Source: AC-32 sp045806105 | Lineage (GTDB): Bacteria > Actinomycetota > Thermoleophilia > Gaiellales > Gaiellaceae | Length of the DNA: 64,000 bases | NCBI GenBank assembly: GCA_045806105.1 | Contig: JBJMJY010000060.1 | Span: 1-64,000, forward strand | Direction: 5' to 3' | In this document: positions 54,131 to 62,394 of the stretch, piece by piece | How positions within the stretch are numbered: the stretch's first letter is position 1 | How the letters are laid out: each line of letters starts with the position of its first letter | Translations under genes and position numbers: made by a program | Notes under the pieces: generated by a model | What the model saw: the letters and a program-made list of their open reading frames with translations, nothing else | What the model was told of the DNA's origin: nothing | The model's database searches: none

Positions 54131-55148
54131 CGATCACGACCCGTCTCGCGCGCCGCGGATCCGAGTTGATGCGCGAGGTGAGCTCATAGTTGATCGTCCC
54201 GGCCACCTGCGCGTGTGCCTCGGCGAGCATGCCGTGGCCGAGGATCGTCACCGGCGCGCCGACCGGCTCCTCGTCCTCGAGCTCGACCGCGAATGCGTCC
54301 ATCGAGACGACACCGACGACGCGCCGCGGCTCGCCGCCGACGCGGACCTCCGTCCCGGTCAGGTCGCGGCGGAAACCGTCCGCGTAGCCGACCGGCACGA
54401 CGCCGATCCACGTCGGCCGCTCCGCGACGAACCGGCGCCCGTAGCCCGTGCTCTGGCCGGCCTCGAGCCGCTTCACCTGCGCGAGGTGGCTGCGCCACGA
54501 GAGCGCCGGCTCGAGCCCGTCGGCGGCCGGGTCCTCGCCGAACGGCGAGAGGCCGTAGAGCGCGATCCCGCAGCGCGCCGCGTCGAACCGCGACGACGGC
54601 AGGCGCAGAGCCGCCGCGCTGTTCGCCACGTGCCGCATCAGGCCGGCGTACGGCTCGCTCGCGCGGCGGAAACGCTCCACCTGCTCCTCGGCGAAGGCGG
54701 GATCGACATCGGCCGTGGCGAGGTGCGACATCAGCCCGACGACCTCGCCGCCGGGCGCCCTCGGCAGCTCCGAGACGCCCCAGCGGCCCATCCCGGTGTC
54801 GAGCTTGAGGTGGACGCGGACGCCCTCGGGGATCTCGTCGCCCCAGATCGCCAGCTCGAGCCGCGCCTCGCGCGCCTCCGCGATCTCGCGGCTCGAAGCG
54901 GTCGGGCCCATCACGAGGATGCGCGCGAGCGAGAACTCGCTCCGCAGCTCGAGCCCCTCTGCGACGGTCGCGACGCAGAGCGCGCCCGCGCCCTCGTCCA
55001 GCACCGCTCCGGCCACGTCGACCGCACCGTGCCCGTAGGCGTCGGCCTTCACGACGGCCCAGAGCTGCGCGCCGTCGAGCGCGCGCAGCAGCGTGCGCGC
55101 GTTGCGCCGGACCGCGCCGAGGTCGACCGTCAGCTCAGACCGGTGCAT
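54123..55148 (-). CDS. alr: alanine racemase
   Basis: 341 residues, ATG 55148. PLP-lysine motif AVVKADAYGHGA, HLKLDTGMGRWGV, MRHVANSAAAL, catalytic Tyr loop and VSMDAFAVEL near the end. Makes D-alanine for peptidoglycan. Overlaps neighbours on both sides (8 and 14 nt). Confidence 0.93.
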   Translation of the reverse strand: MHRSELTVDLGAVRRNARTLLRALDGAQLWAVVKADAYGHGAVDVAGAVLDEGAGALCVATVAEGLELRSEFSLARILVMGPTASSREIAEAREARLELAIWGDEIPEGVRVHLKLDTGMGRWGVSELPRAPGGEVVGLMSHLATADVDPAFAEEQVERFRRASEPYAGLMRHVANSAAALRLPSSRFDAARCGIALYGLSPFGEDPAADGLEPALSWRSHLAQVKRLEAGQSTGYGRRFVAERPTWIGVVPVGYADGFRRDLTGTEVRVGGEPRRVVGVVSMDAFAVELEDEEPVGAPVTILGHGMLAEAHAQVAGTINYELTSRINSDPRRARRVVIDA

Positions 55149-56508
55149 CGAGCACCAGCGGCAGCGCAGCGGCGAAATCGCTCGCGATCGCGCCCGACTG
55201 CGGGATCGTGCGCGAGGCGAGCTGCTGCGCCGCGGCGGCCGCGGCGGCCGCGAGCCACGCCTCGACGTGCTTCGCCAGGAACGCGGCAACGATGCCGGTC
55301 AGGACGTCTCCGCTCCCGGCGGTGGCGAGCGCAGGAGTGCCGAGCGCGACCACGAGAACCCCTTCGCCCGGAGTCGCGACCAGCGTGTCGGCTCCCTTCA
55401 GCAGGCAGACGCAGCCGAAGGTGTCGGCTCCGCGCCGAACCGCCTCGAGCCGGTGCGCGGCGACCCAGTCGGAGCGGACGCCGAGCAGCCGCGCAAGCTC
55501 ACCCTCGTGCGGCGTGAGCACCGTCGGGGCAGCGCGCTCGAACGGCTCCAGGTCGTGCAGGCCGTCCGCGTCGACGACGGCGGGCCGGTCGATCTCCGCC
55601 AGCAGGCGCCGCACCACCTCGCGCGGCCCGGAGCCGCGTCCGAGCCCCGGCCCGAGCGCCAGCGCGCCCGCCTTCGACGCGAACTCCGCGATCGGCTCGA
55701 TCGCACGCGGCGAGATCGTCCCGTCGTCGTCCTCCGGGCACGGGAGCTTCACCGCCTCGAGCAGACGCTGCTCGAAGACGGGCAGCGTCGAGTCCGGGAC
55801 GGCGACGGCGACGTAGCCCGCGTCGGCGCGGAACGCGGCCTCGGACGCGAGCGACGGCGCGCCCGTGAGGCCGCGCGAGCCGCCCACGACGAGGACGGTG
55901 CCGGCCGTGTACTTGTTCTGCCCGGCGCTCCGGCGCGGGACCGCGGCCAGGATCGCCGGCGTGACGAGGCGGTGCTCCGTCTCGAGGTGTGTGAGTCCGA
56001 TGTCGGCGACCACGACCTCGCCGGCGCGGAACCGGCCGGGCGCGACCTCGAGCCCGACCTTCGGGCCATGCATCGTCACGGTCACCGTCGCGTTCACGCA
56101 GGCGCCCGCGATCTCGCCCGTGGAGGCATCGACCCCCGACGGCAGGTCGACCGCGACGATCGGCTTGCCGGAGGCGTTCATCGCCTCGATTGCCCGTGCC
56201 GCGTCCTCGCGCGGCTCGCCGTGGAAGCCGGTGCCGAAGAGGGCGTCGACGACGACGTCGGCCTCCTCGACGGGCGCCTCCTCCGAGGTACGCGCCGCCT
56301 TCCCCGCCGTCTGGAGGACGTCCAGTGCGATCCGCCCGTCGCCGCCGTTCGCGCCGCCGCCGCAGACGGCCACGAACCGTTGCGCGTCGGGGAAGCGCAG
56401 CATGGCCTCCTCCGCGACCGCTCGGCCGGCGCGCGCCATCAGCTCGTCCACATCGTGGCCGGCCTCCGCGCGCTTCATCTCCTCGGCGGTGTAGAGCGGC
56501 TCAAACAT
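55135..56508 (-). CDS. nnrD/nnrE: bifunctional NAD(P)H-hydrate epimerase / ADP-dependent dehydratase
   Basis: 457 residues, ATG 56508. N-terminal epimerase half (AGRAVAEEAMLRF, CGGGANGGDGRIALDVL, DALFGTG, DLPSGVDASTGE) and C-terminal dehydratase/carbohydrate-kinase half (NKYTAGTVLVVGGSRGLTGA, LGPGLGRG, LTPHEGELARLLG, ATAGSGDVLTGIVAAFL). Repairs hydrated NAD(P)H. An Ala-run (AWLAAAAAAAAQQL) is near the end. Confidence 0.93.
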   Translation of the reverse strand: MFEPLYTAEEMKRAEAGHDVDELMARAGRAVAEEAMLRFPDAQRFVAVCGGGANGGDGRIALDVLQTAGKAARTSEEAPVEEADVVVDALFGTGFHGEPREDAARAIEAMNASGKPIVAVDLPSGVDASTGEIAGACVNATVTVTMHGPKVGLEVAPGRFRAGEVVVADIGLTHLETEHRLVTPAILAAVPRRSAGQNKYTAGTVLVVGGSRGLTGAPSLASEAAFRADAGYVAVAVPDSTLPVFEQRLLEAVKLPCPEDDDGTISPRAIEPIAEFASKAGALALGPGLGRGSGPREVVRRLLAEIDRPAVVDADGLHDLEPFERAAPTVLTPHEGELARLLGVRSDWVAAHRLEAVRRGADTFGCVCLLKGADTLVATPGEGVLVVALGTPALATAGSGDVLTGIVAAFLAKHVEAWLAAAAAAAAQQLASRTIPQSGAIASDFAAALPLVLDAPV

Positions 56509-56857
56509 CGCCGATCAGGCAGACCGCCTGCGCCAGCTCGCGTGAGTGTGTCATCGAGAGCTCGATCCGCCCCGCGCCGACGCTCTCGGCCCACGCCCTC
56601 GTGCGCCCGCTCAGGGTCACGCCCGGCTTCGGGCGGCCGGCGATCTCGATCTCGCGCCAGGTGAAGTGGACGCCGGAGCCGAGCGCCTTGCCGACGGCCT
56701 CCTTGCCCGCGAAGCGCGCGGCGTAGTGCTGAGGCGGGTTCGGCTTGGAGTCGCAGTACGCGCGCTCGGCCTCGGTGAAGCAGCGCTCGCGGAACCCGGG
56801 CCGCTCCAGTGCCCGCGCGATCCGTGGGATCTCGATCAGGTCGACGCCGACTCGCAT
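56501..56857 (-). CDS. acpS: holo-[acyl-carrier-protein] synthase
   Basis: 118 residues, ATG 56857. MRVGVDLIEIPRI with the catalytic Asp, FTEAERAYCDSKPNPPQHYA, ARFAGKEAVGKALGSG and SMTHSRELAQAVCL are all diagnostic. Transfers phosphopantetheine from CoA to ACP. First gene of the operon down to 52212; overlaps nnrD/E by 8 nt. Confidence 0.95.
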   Translation of the reverse strand: MRVGVDLIEIPRIARALERPGFRERCFTEAERAYCDSKPNPPQHYAARFAGKEAVGKALGSGVHFTWREIEIAGRPKPGVTLSGRTRAWAESVGAGRIELSMTHSRELAQAVCLIGDV

Positions 56858-56867
56858 CGGCCGAACT

Positions 56868-57644
56868 CTACGGCGCGGATTCGATCCAGCCGGGCAGCGC
56901 CGCGATCGAGGTGATGATCCCGTCCGGGCGCACCTGCGAGATCTCGACCGCGTCCGGCCGGAACTTGCCCGTGCGGACGAGCACCGTGCGCAGGCCGCAG
57001 GCCGCCGCGCCGGCGATGTCGGCGTCGATGTCGTCGCCGACCATCCAGGTCAGCTCGGGATCCGAGTCGAGCTCGTCGAGCGCGGCCTTGAAGTACGCGG
57101 CGCTCGGTTTGCCGAGCACCGTCGCCTCGGTCTCCGCCGCGTACTCGAGCCCTGCGACGAAGGCGCCCGAGTCGAGCAGCGGCCCGCGCGCAGTCTGCCA
57201 CCAGCGGTTCTTGTGCAGGCAGTAGAGCTCGGCGCCCGCCTCCAGCTCGGCGAAGGCTCGCGCGAGGTTCATGTAGCTGAAGACCTGGTTCGTCTCGTAC
57301 GTCTCGTCTGCGCCGCCGATCAGCACGGCGTCCGCGCCCTCGCCGACGAGCTCGATGCCCTCGAGGTCCTCGAGGATGTCGGGCATCGTCAGCGCGAGGA
57401 CGCGCTTCCCCCTGAGCGTGTGCGCCGCCGCGACGGGCGTCGTCTGCAGCTCCGCGTCCTCCAGCTCGACGCCGAGGCCGCGGATCTGCTCGGCGAGGCG
57501 CCGGCGCGAGTGCGTGGTGTTGTTGGTGACGAAGCGGAGCCGGTGCCCGTTCTCGCGCAACTGTGCGACGGCCGCGCCACCGCCCGCGATCGGTGAGCCC
57601 GAGACGTGGAGGACGCCGTCGACGTCGAGGAGGATGCCCGCCAT
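56868..57644 (-). CDS. HAD superfamily phosphatase (NagD/LHPP type)
   Basis: 258 residues, ATG 57644. Motif I ILLDVDGVLHVSG, motif II FVTNNTTHS, Lys in LGKPSAAYFKAAL and motif IV WMVGDDIDADIAGA. Type IIA cap (NagD/LHPP-like). Dephosphorylates a small phosphorylated metabolite or phosphoamino acid. Upstream of acpS with a 10-nt gap, probably the same operon. Confidence 0.9.
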   Translation of the reverse strand: MAGILLDVDGVLHVSGSPIAGGGAAVAQLRENGHRLRFVTNNTTHSRRRLAEQIRGLGVELEDAELQTTPVAAAHTLRGKRVLALTMPDILEDLEGIELVGEGADAVLIGGADETYETNQVFSYMNLARAFAELEAGAELYCLHKNRWWQTARGPLLDSGAFVAGLEYAAETEATVLGKPSAAYFKAALDELDSDPELTWMVGDDIDADIAGAAACGLRTVLVRTGKFRPDAVEISQVRPDGIITSIAALPGWIESAP

Positions 57645-57660
57645 AGCCGCGCGGAGGAGT

Positions 57661-58305
57661 CTAGGCCCCGGCAATCAGCCGCGGCACGAGCTTCCGCAGG
57701 CGCCCATCGGGCCACAGGCACGCCGTCGCTCGGACCGAGATGCGCGGTCCGAGCGGCACGTACGGGAGGCCGTTCCGCTCGAGGCCGCGCACCCGCGTGT
57801 ACGCGTCGACGAAGAGGAACGCCTCGCGCCGGCCCCGCGAGACGCCGATCGTGGCGCCGTTGCTGGAGCGAACGGTGCCTTTGAACGTGAGCGGCCGTGT
57901 CTCGGCGCAGCCCTTGAGCTCGCTGCGCGAGCGCTCGGACCTGCTGAGGGCTTGGTGGAGCGGGTGGCTCGGCAGCTGGACAAAGTAGCCGCGGGCGAGG
58001 TAGGCGACGTCCGGCTCGCCGCGAATCGCGACGGCGACACGCGGATCGACGCCCGCGAGCCGCCGCACCTCCACGATCGAGCTGGCGCCGGCCTCGCCAC
58101 CGTTCACGTCCCCGCAGGTCGGCAGGCCGCCGGTGCCCAGGATGAGGGTCGCCGGCAGGCGCGAGGGAAACTTGTTGCCGTAGTAGACGGTGCCTTGCCA
58201 GATTACGCGCGAGACGCACAGCGGCGGCCCCGACACGTGCCGCTCACCCGACGTGCAGCCGGTGAACGCGAGCGGGAGGCAGGCCAGGGTCAGAATCCGC
58301 CTCAT
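57661..58305 (-). CDS. lipoprotein of unknown function
   Basis: 214 residues, ATG 58305. Signal peptide with lipobox (LTLACLPLAFTGCTS). Mature part beta-rich with Cys at CVSRVIWQG, PTCGDVNGG, KGCAETRP, TACLWPDG. No family recognised. Start ATG shares the word CATG with the divergent arfB; TAGGAT on this strand, 8 nt upstream of the start, could be its -10 box. Confidence 0.75.
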   Translation of the reverse strand: MRRILTLACLPLAFTGCTSGERHVSGPPLCVSRVIWQGTVYYGNKFPSRLPATLILGTGGLPTCGDVNGGEAGASSIVEVRRLAGVDPRVAVAIRGEPDVAYLARGYFVQLPSHPLHQALSRSERSRSELKGCAETRPLTFKGTVRSSNGATIGVSRGRREAFLFVDAYTRVRGLERNGLPYVPLGPRISVRATACLWPDGRLRKLVPRLIAGA

Positions 58306-58711
58306 GGCCGACGATCCTATTCGCGTCACGCGCTCGGTCTCGCTCCCGCGAGACGAGGTCGAGTTGCGCTTCTCCCGCTCGAGCGGCCCCGGCGGGCAGC
58401 ACGCGCAGACGAGCGACACACGGGTCGAGGCCGTGTTCGACGTCGAGGCTTCCACCGCGCTGACGGATATCCAGAAGCGGCGCGTCCTCGCCAAGGCAGG
58501 GCCGGTGCTGCGAGCGGTCGCCCAGGACGAGCGCAGCCAGTGGCGCAACCGCGAGCTGGCGCTCGAGCGGCTGGCCGAGGCGCTGCGCGAGGCGTTGCTC
58601 GTCCAGCGGCGGCGACGACCCACGAAGCCGACGAGGGCCGCGGTCGAGAAGCGGCTAGAGGCCAAGCGCCGCCGCTCGGCGACCAAGCGCCTGCGCCGTC
58701 CGCCGGACTGA
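58304..58711 (+). CDS. arfB: peptidyl-tRNA hydrolase ArfB-like (GGQ)
   Basis: 135 residues, ATG 58304. RF-type motif SSGPGGQHAQTSDTRVEAVF (GGQ) and a long basic C-terminal tail (RRRRPTKPTRAAVEKRLEAK) as in ArfB/YaeJ/ICT1, which rescue stalled ribosomes. ATG overlaps the divergent lipoprotein ATG in CATG. Confidence 0.9.
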   Translation: MADDPIRVTRSVSLPRDEVELRFSRSSGPGGQHAQTSDTRVEAVFDVEASTALTDIQKRRVLAKAGPVLRAVAQDERSQWRNRELALERLAEALREALLVQRRRRPTKPTRAAVEKRLEAKRRRSATKRLRRPPD

Positions 58712-58715
58712 AATC

Positions 58716-58770
58716 CGTACGGACGCCTTACGGCACGCTTACGAGCGGCTAACGGCCGCCTGACAGCGAG
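58716..58770 (+). promoter_or_regulatory. five 11-bp direct repeats, putative response-regulator binding array
   Basis: CGTACGGACGC, CTTACGGCACG, CTTACGAGCGG, CTAACGGCCGC, CTGACAGCGAG follow each other without gaps at 58716, 58727, 58738, 58749 and 58760. The core is CTTACGG-like. Eleven-bp phased direct repeats are typical of OmpR/PhoB-type regulators. Lies 50-104 nt upstream of the secreted protein gene. Confidence 0.65.
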
Positions 58771-58819
58771 CGGGGACGATCTGCTTGACCTTCCACGCCT
58801 CACGACCCAAGGAGTCGTC

Positions 58820-59545
58820 ATGAGAAGGCAGCTCTTCCTCGCCTCGCTCCTCGCGCTCACCCTCCTGACCGTCGGAACCTCGGCGACGCTCGCAGCGCGC
58901 GGCAGCGGCAACGTGCTCTACGTCTTCAACGGCCGCCTGATGGCCGACGCCGGGAACAGCCCGACGATCGCGGTCGACGTGAACGGCGGCAACCGGCCGG
59001 CGCTGCGGAAGCTCGTCGGCCAGAGCGACAGCGCGAACTTCGCGGTCGACGCTCGCACGCAGTACCTGCGCTGGACGCACGGCGTGCCGACGGTCGTCCC
59101 AGAGTCGAATCTCCTGGCCGGCGACCGCGTCAGCGTTCGCATCCTCGCCGAGCGCCGCGCCTCGCTCGCGCAGATCGAGACCACCCCTGCCCGGCGCGTC
59201 GCCGACTCCGGCCCCTCCGGGCGCTTCCCGCGCCAGCCGCTGTGGCTCTTCGCGGGCACGCTCGACCGGCCTGCGGCCGGCGGCCACCTGACGCTGCACA
59301 TCGGCGACGGCAACCTCCGAGCGCTGCGGGCGATGCTCGGCCAGCCGCTCGACCAGACGTTCAGCTACGACCGGCACACGGTGTTCGTCCTCTGGCAGGG
59401 CCGCGTGCCGACGGTCATCTCGCCCGGGCAGCTGCACACCGGCGACCGCGTCACGGTGCGGATCCGCGCGCCCCGCGCGTTCTCGCTCGTCCAGGTCGAG
59501 CAGGTCCCGGCGAACCACGTCGGCGACCACGAGCCCGCGGGCTAG
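58820..59545 (+). CDS. secreted protein with two similar domains
   Basis: 241 residues, ATG 58820 with AAGGAG ribosome-binding site. Signal peptide ASLLALTLLTVGTSATLAA. Two internal repeats of about 100 residues: VFNGRL...GNRPALRKLVGQ...GVPTVV...GDRVSVRI and FAGTLD...GNLRALRAMLGQ...GRVPTVI...GDRVTVRI. Function unknown; probably regulated through the 11-bp repeats upstream. Confidence 0.78.
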   Translation: MRRQLFLASLLALTLLTVGTSATLAARGSGNVLYVFNGRLMADAGNSPTIAVDVNGGNRPALRKLVGQSDSANFAVDARTQYLRWTHGVPTVVPESNLLAGDRVSVRILAERRASLAQIETTPARRVADSGPSGRFPRQPLWLFAGTLDRPAAGGHLTLHIGDGNLRALRAMLGQPLDQTFSYDRHTVFVLWQGRVPTVISPGQLHTGDRVTVRIRAPRAFSLVQVEQVPANHVGDHEPAG

Positions 59546-59566
59546 CAGCTTCCGCTCCGCCGCAAA

Positions 59567-59594
59567 GAGAGGGGCCGCCTCGGCGGCCTCTCTC
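59567..59594. terminator. bidirectional hairpin terminator
   Basis: GAGAGGGGCCGCC pairs with GGCGGCCTCTCTC (13 bp with one G-T) between two convergent genes; the minus-strand gene's stop codon is at its right edge. Confidence 0.7.
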
Positions 59595-60480
59595 AGCTCT
59601 CGGCGCGGCGCATGAAGCCGCGCACGAGCTCGAGCGTCCGCTCCGGCTCCTCGGCCTGCGCCATGTGCGAGCTCTCCTCGAGCACGACGAGCTCGGAGCC
59701 GGGAATCGCGCGGTGAGCCGCCTCGACCGCCGCCGGCGTCACCTCGTCGTGCCGGCCGCAGAAGAGCAGCGTCGGCGCCTGGATCCGGCCGAGCCGCGGC
59801 GTGATGTCCCAGTCCCGGATCGTGCCGATCACGTGGAACTCGCTCGGCCCGTTCATCGAGTGGTAGACCTCGGGATTCGCCTCGAGGATCGCGAAGCACT
59901 CGACGAGCCAGTCCGGCCACGGCTCCACGCGGCAGAGGTGGCGCTTGTAGAAGACCATCACGGCCTCCTCGTACTCCGGGTCTGTGTAGGTGCCGGCTTC
60001 CTCGTGACGGCGCAGCGTCTCGTCGACCTCCGGAGGTAGCGCCGCGCGCAGCCGCGCGAGCTCGCCCATCCACTCGGGGATGCTCGGCGGAGAGCTCTCG
60101 ACCGTGAGCGAGACGAGCCCTTCAGGCTGCGTCGCCGCGTACTGCATCCCGAGCATGCCGCCCCAGGAGTGGCCGAGCACGTGCGCGCGCTCGAGGCCGA
60201 GGGCGTCCCGGACGGCGTCCACCTCCTCGACGTAGAGCTCCGGCGTCCACATCGCCGGGTCGTGCGGCTCCTCGACGAGCGAGTTCCCGGCGCCCAGCTG
60301 GTCGTAGAAGACGACCGTGCGCTCGTCGGCGAGCACCTCGTACGGCTTCATGTGGAGCCAGTTCGCGCCCGGGCCGCCGTGCAGGCACAGCACCGGCGCG
60401 CGGCCGTCGGCGGCGTCGCTCTCGACCATGCGGTACCAGGTCTCGTAGCCGTGGAACGGGATCCGTCCTTCGGTCGCCAC
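59593..60480 (-). CDS. proline iminopeptidase-like alpha/beta hydrolase
   Basis: 295 residues from GTG 60480. LCLHGGPGANWLHM oxyanion motif, FYDQLGAGNS, nucleophile elbow GHSWGGMLGMQ, acid in CGRHDEVTP and His in EESSHMAQAEEPE. Matches the proline iminopeptidase family (S33). TATAAC at 60489-60494 on this strand, 8 nt upstream, is a likely -10 box. Confidence 0.88.
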   Translation of the reverse strand: MATEGRIPFHGYETWYRMVESDAADGRAPVLCLHGGPGANWLHMKPYEVLADERTVVFYDQLGAGNSLVEEPHDPAMWTPELYVEEVDAVRDALGLERAHVLGHSWGGMLGMQYAATQPEGLVSLTVESSPPSIPEWMGELARLRAALPPEVDETLRRHEEAGTYTDPEYEEAVMVFYKRHLCRVEPWPDWLVECFAILEANPEVYHSMNGPSEFHVIGTIRDWDITPRLGRIQAPTLLFCGRHDEVTPAAVEAAHRAIPGSELVVLEESSHMAQAEEPERTLELVRGFMRRAES

Positions 60481-60488
60481 GCGCCGCC

Positions 60489-60497
60489 CGTTATACA
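60489..60497. promoter_or_regulatory. overlapping divergent -10 boxes
   Basis: The short palindrome GTTATACAAC gives TATAAC for the minus-strand hydrolase and TATACA for mreB on the plus strand, so the two divergent promoters overlap and may compete. Confidence 0.45.
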
Positions 60498-60515
60498 ACG
60501 TACGCTGCAGCCGCG

Positions 60516-61565
60516 ATGCGCCTTTGGGGGTCATTCGGCGGCGGCCGCGACATGGCGGTCGACCTCGGCACTGCGAACACGCTGGTGTTCATCCGCGGGC
60601 GCGGGATCGTGCTCTTCGAGCCCTCCGTCGTCGCGATCTCGGAGGAGACCGGCCGCGTGCACGCGGTCGGCGCCGAGGCCAAGCGCATGATCGGGCGGAC
60701 GCCGGCCACGATCCGCGCGACGCGGCCGCTGCGGCACGGCGTGATCGCGGACTTCGAGGTGACCGAGGAGATGCTGCGGCACTTCATCCAGAGGGCCGGC
60801 GGCTCGCGCTTCGCCTTCGCGCGCGTCGTGCTGTGCGTGCCGAGCGGTATCACCGACGTCGAGCGGCGCGCCGTCGACGAGGCGACCAGGGCGGCAGGCG
60901 CCCGCGCCGTCTACCTGATCGAGGAACCGATGGCGGCCGCGATCGGTGCTGGGCTGCCCGTCGCGGACGCGGTCGCGAGCATGGTGATCGACATCGGCGG
61001 CGGCACGACCGAGGTCGCGGTCATCTCGCTCGGCGGGATGGTCGTGTGGGAGTCGATCCGCGTCGGCGGCTACGAGATGGACGACGCGATCGTCGACTAC
61101 GTGAAGAACACGCACAAGCTGCTGATCGGCCAGGAGACGGCCGAGGCGGCCAAGATCGAGGCGGGCTCGGCCTGGCCGCTGGAGGACGGCGCCGAGACGA
61201 CGGTCGCCGGCCGCGACCTGGTGAGCGGCCTGCTGCGGCGCGTGGCCATCTCCGCCTCCGACGTGCGCCGCGCGCTGGAGCCGCCGGTCGGCCGTATCGT
61301 CGCCGCGGTCAAGGACACACTGGAGCGGACGCCGCCCGAGCTCGCCGCCGACGTCGGCGAGCGCGGGATCGTGCTCGCCGGCGGCGGCTCGCTGCTGCGC
61401 GGAATCGACGAGAAGCTCCGCAGCGAGGTCGGGCTGCCGGTGCAGCTCGCCGACTCGCCGCTCACCTGCGTCGCCGAGGGCGCCGGCCGAAGCCTCGACG
61501 AGCTCGAGACGCTGGACCGCGCCGCCAAGGCGCAGCGCCGCAGCCGCAGCCGCGGCCGCCGCTAG
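60516..61565 (+). CDS. mreB: rod shape-determining protein MreB-like
   Basis: 349 residues, ATG 60516. Actin-fold motifs: DLGTANTLVF (phosphate 1), VPSGITDVERRAVDEA, IEEPMAAAIG, VIDIGGGTTEVAVISLGG (phosphate 2) and LAGGGSLLRGIDE. Forms membrane-linked filaments directing cell wall growth. No mreCD follows, so it is a solitary copy. Ends overlapping the convergent zinc-ribbon gene in CTAG. Confidence 0.92.
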   Translation: MRLWGSFGGGRDMAVDLGTANTLVFIRGRGIVLFEPSVVAISEETGRVHAVGAEAKRMIGRTPATIRATRPLRHGVIADFEVTEEMLRHFIQRAGGSRFAFARVVLCVPSGITDVERRAVDEATRAAGARAVYLIEEPMAAAIGAGLPVADAVASMVIDIGGGTTEVAVISLGGMVVWESIRVGGYEMDDAIVDYVKNTHKLLIGQETAEAAKIEAGSAWPLEDGAETTVAGRDLVSGLLRRVAISASDVRRALEPPVGRIVAAVKDTLERTPPELAADVGERGIVLAGGGSLLRGIDEKLRSEVGLPVQLADSPLTCVAEGAGRSLDELETLDRAAKAQRRSRSRGRR

Positions 61566-61897
61566 CCGCGCGCGAGGTAGGAGAGGACCCGCTCGACCGG
61601 GCCGGGGCGGTGAGCCTGCGGCGCCGCGAGGAATCCCGCGAGCCGCTCGGCCTCCTCTTCCTCGAGCGACACCGCGGCCTCGGCCACGCCGTCCGGGCTC
61701 CAGACGCTGAAGCGCACGTGCGGATCCTCCGTCAGGTAGCGCGAGACGCGCAGCGCCTTGCCCGCGTCACGCGGGTGCGCGCGGAAGAACTCGACGAGCT
61801 TGCGCCGCTGTGGGGCCGCGCACCAGGGGCAGAAGCGATACGCCGCCTCGAGCTCGCCACCGCACTCGGCACAGACGCGCAAGCTGCCTCCAGTCAC
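61562..61897 (-). CDS. small zinc-ribbon protein
   Basis: 111 residues from GTG 61897. N-terminal CAECGG...CPWCAAP zinc knuckle, then LVEFFRAHPRDAGKALRVSR and an acidic helix. Function unknown. Stop shares CTAG with mreB. Confidence 0.7.
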   Translation of the reverse strand: MTGGSLRVCAECGGELEAAYRFCPWCAAPQRRKLVEFFRAHPRDAGKALRVSRYLTEDPHVRFSVWSPDGVAEAAVSLEEEEAERLAGFLAAPQAHRPGPVERVLSYLARG

Positions 61898-61977
61898 CCG
61901 AAAGGGGGATCTTCGCAGAGGACCCGCAGGTTTCGCCAGCTCACGGCGCTCTTCTTCGATGCCCCGAAGGAGGAGCC

Positions 61978-62379
61978 ATGCCGCCGGTTCGCACGCTGAT
62001 CGCAGACGACCACGAGCTGTTCGCCGAGACGCTCGGCCTCGCGCTGGACTTCGACGAGCGCGTGGCCGTCGTCGGGTCGGCCAGGAACGGCAAGGAGGCC
62101 GTGCGCCTCGCCCTCGAGCTCCAGCCGGACGCCGTGCTGATGGACCTCGAGATGCCCGTGCTCGACGGCTTCCACGCGACCCGGCTGCTCGGGCGGCTCC
62201 TCCCCGGTTGCCGCGTCGTCGTCCTGACCGCCTCGCCCGCGGCCGACGACGCGAACCGCGCGCGACGCGCAGGAGCGATCGGCTACCTGACGAAAGGCTG
62301 CACCGCCGAGCACGTGGTCGACGCGCTGCTCGAGGCGTCGAACAGCGCCTTGCAATCCAGCGGCGCCCACGCACACTGA
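61978..62379 (+). CDS. stand-alone receiver-domain response regulator
   Basis: 133 residues, ATG 61978 with AGGAGGAG site. Receiver domain only: LIADDHELFAETL (acidic pair), phosphoacceptor in AVLMDLEMPVLDG, switch Thr in VVLTAS, Lys in YLTKGCTAEHV. NarL-type receiver without its HTH output. Directly followed by an ECF sigma gene (15-nt gap), so it may act on that sigma factor by protein contact. Confidence 0.88.
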   Translation: MPPVRTLIADDHELFAETLGLALDFDERVAVVGSARNGKEAVRLALELQPDAVLMDLEMPVLDGFHATRLLGRLLPGCRVVVLTASPAADDANRARRAGAIGYLTKGCTAEHVVDALLEASNSALQSSGAHAH

Positions 62380-62394
62380 GTCCAGGGCGCAGCG

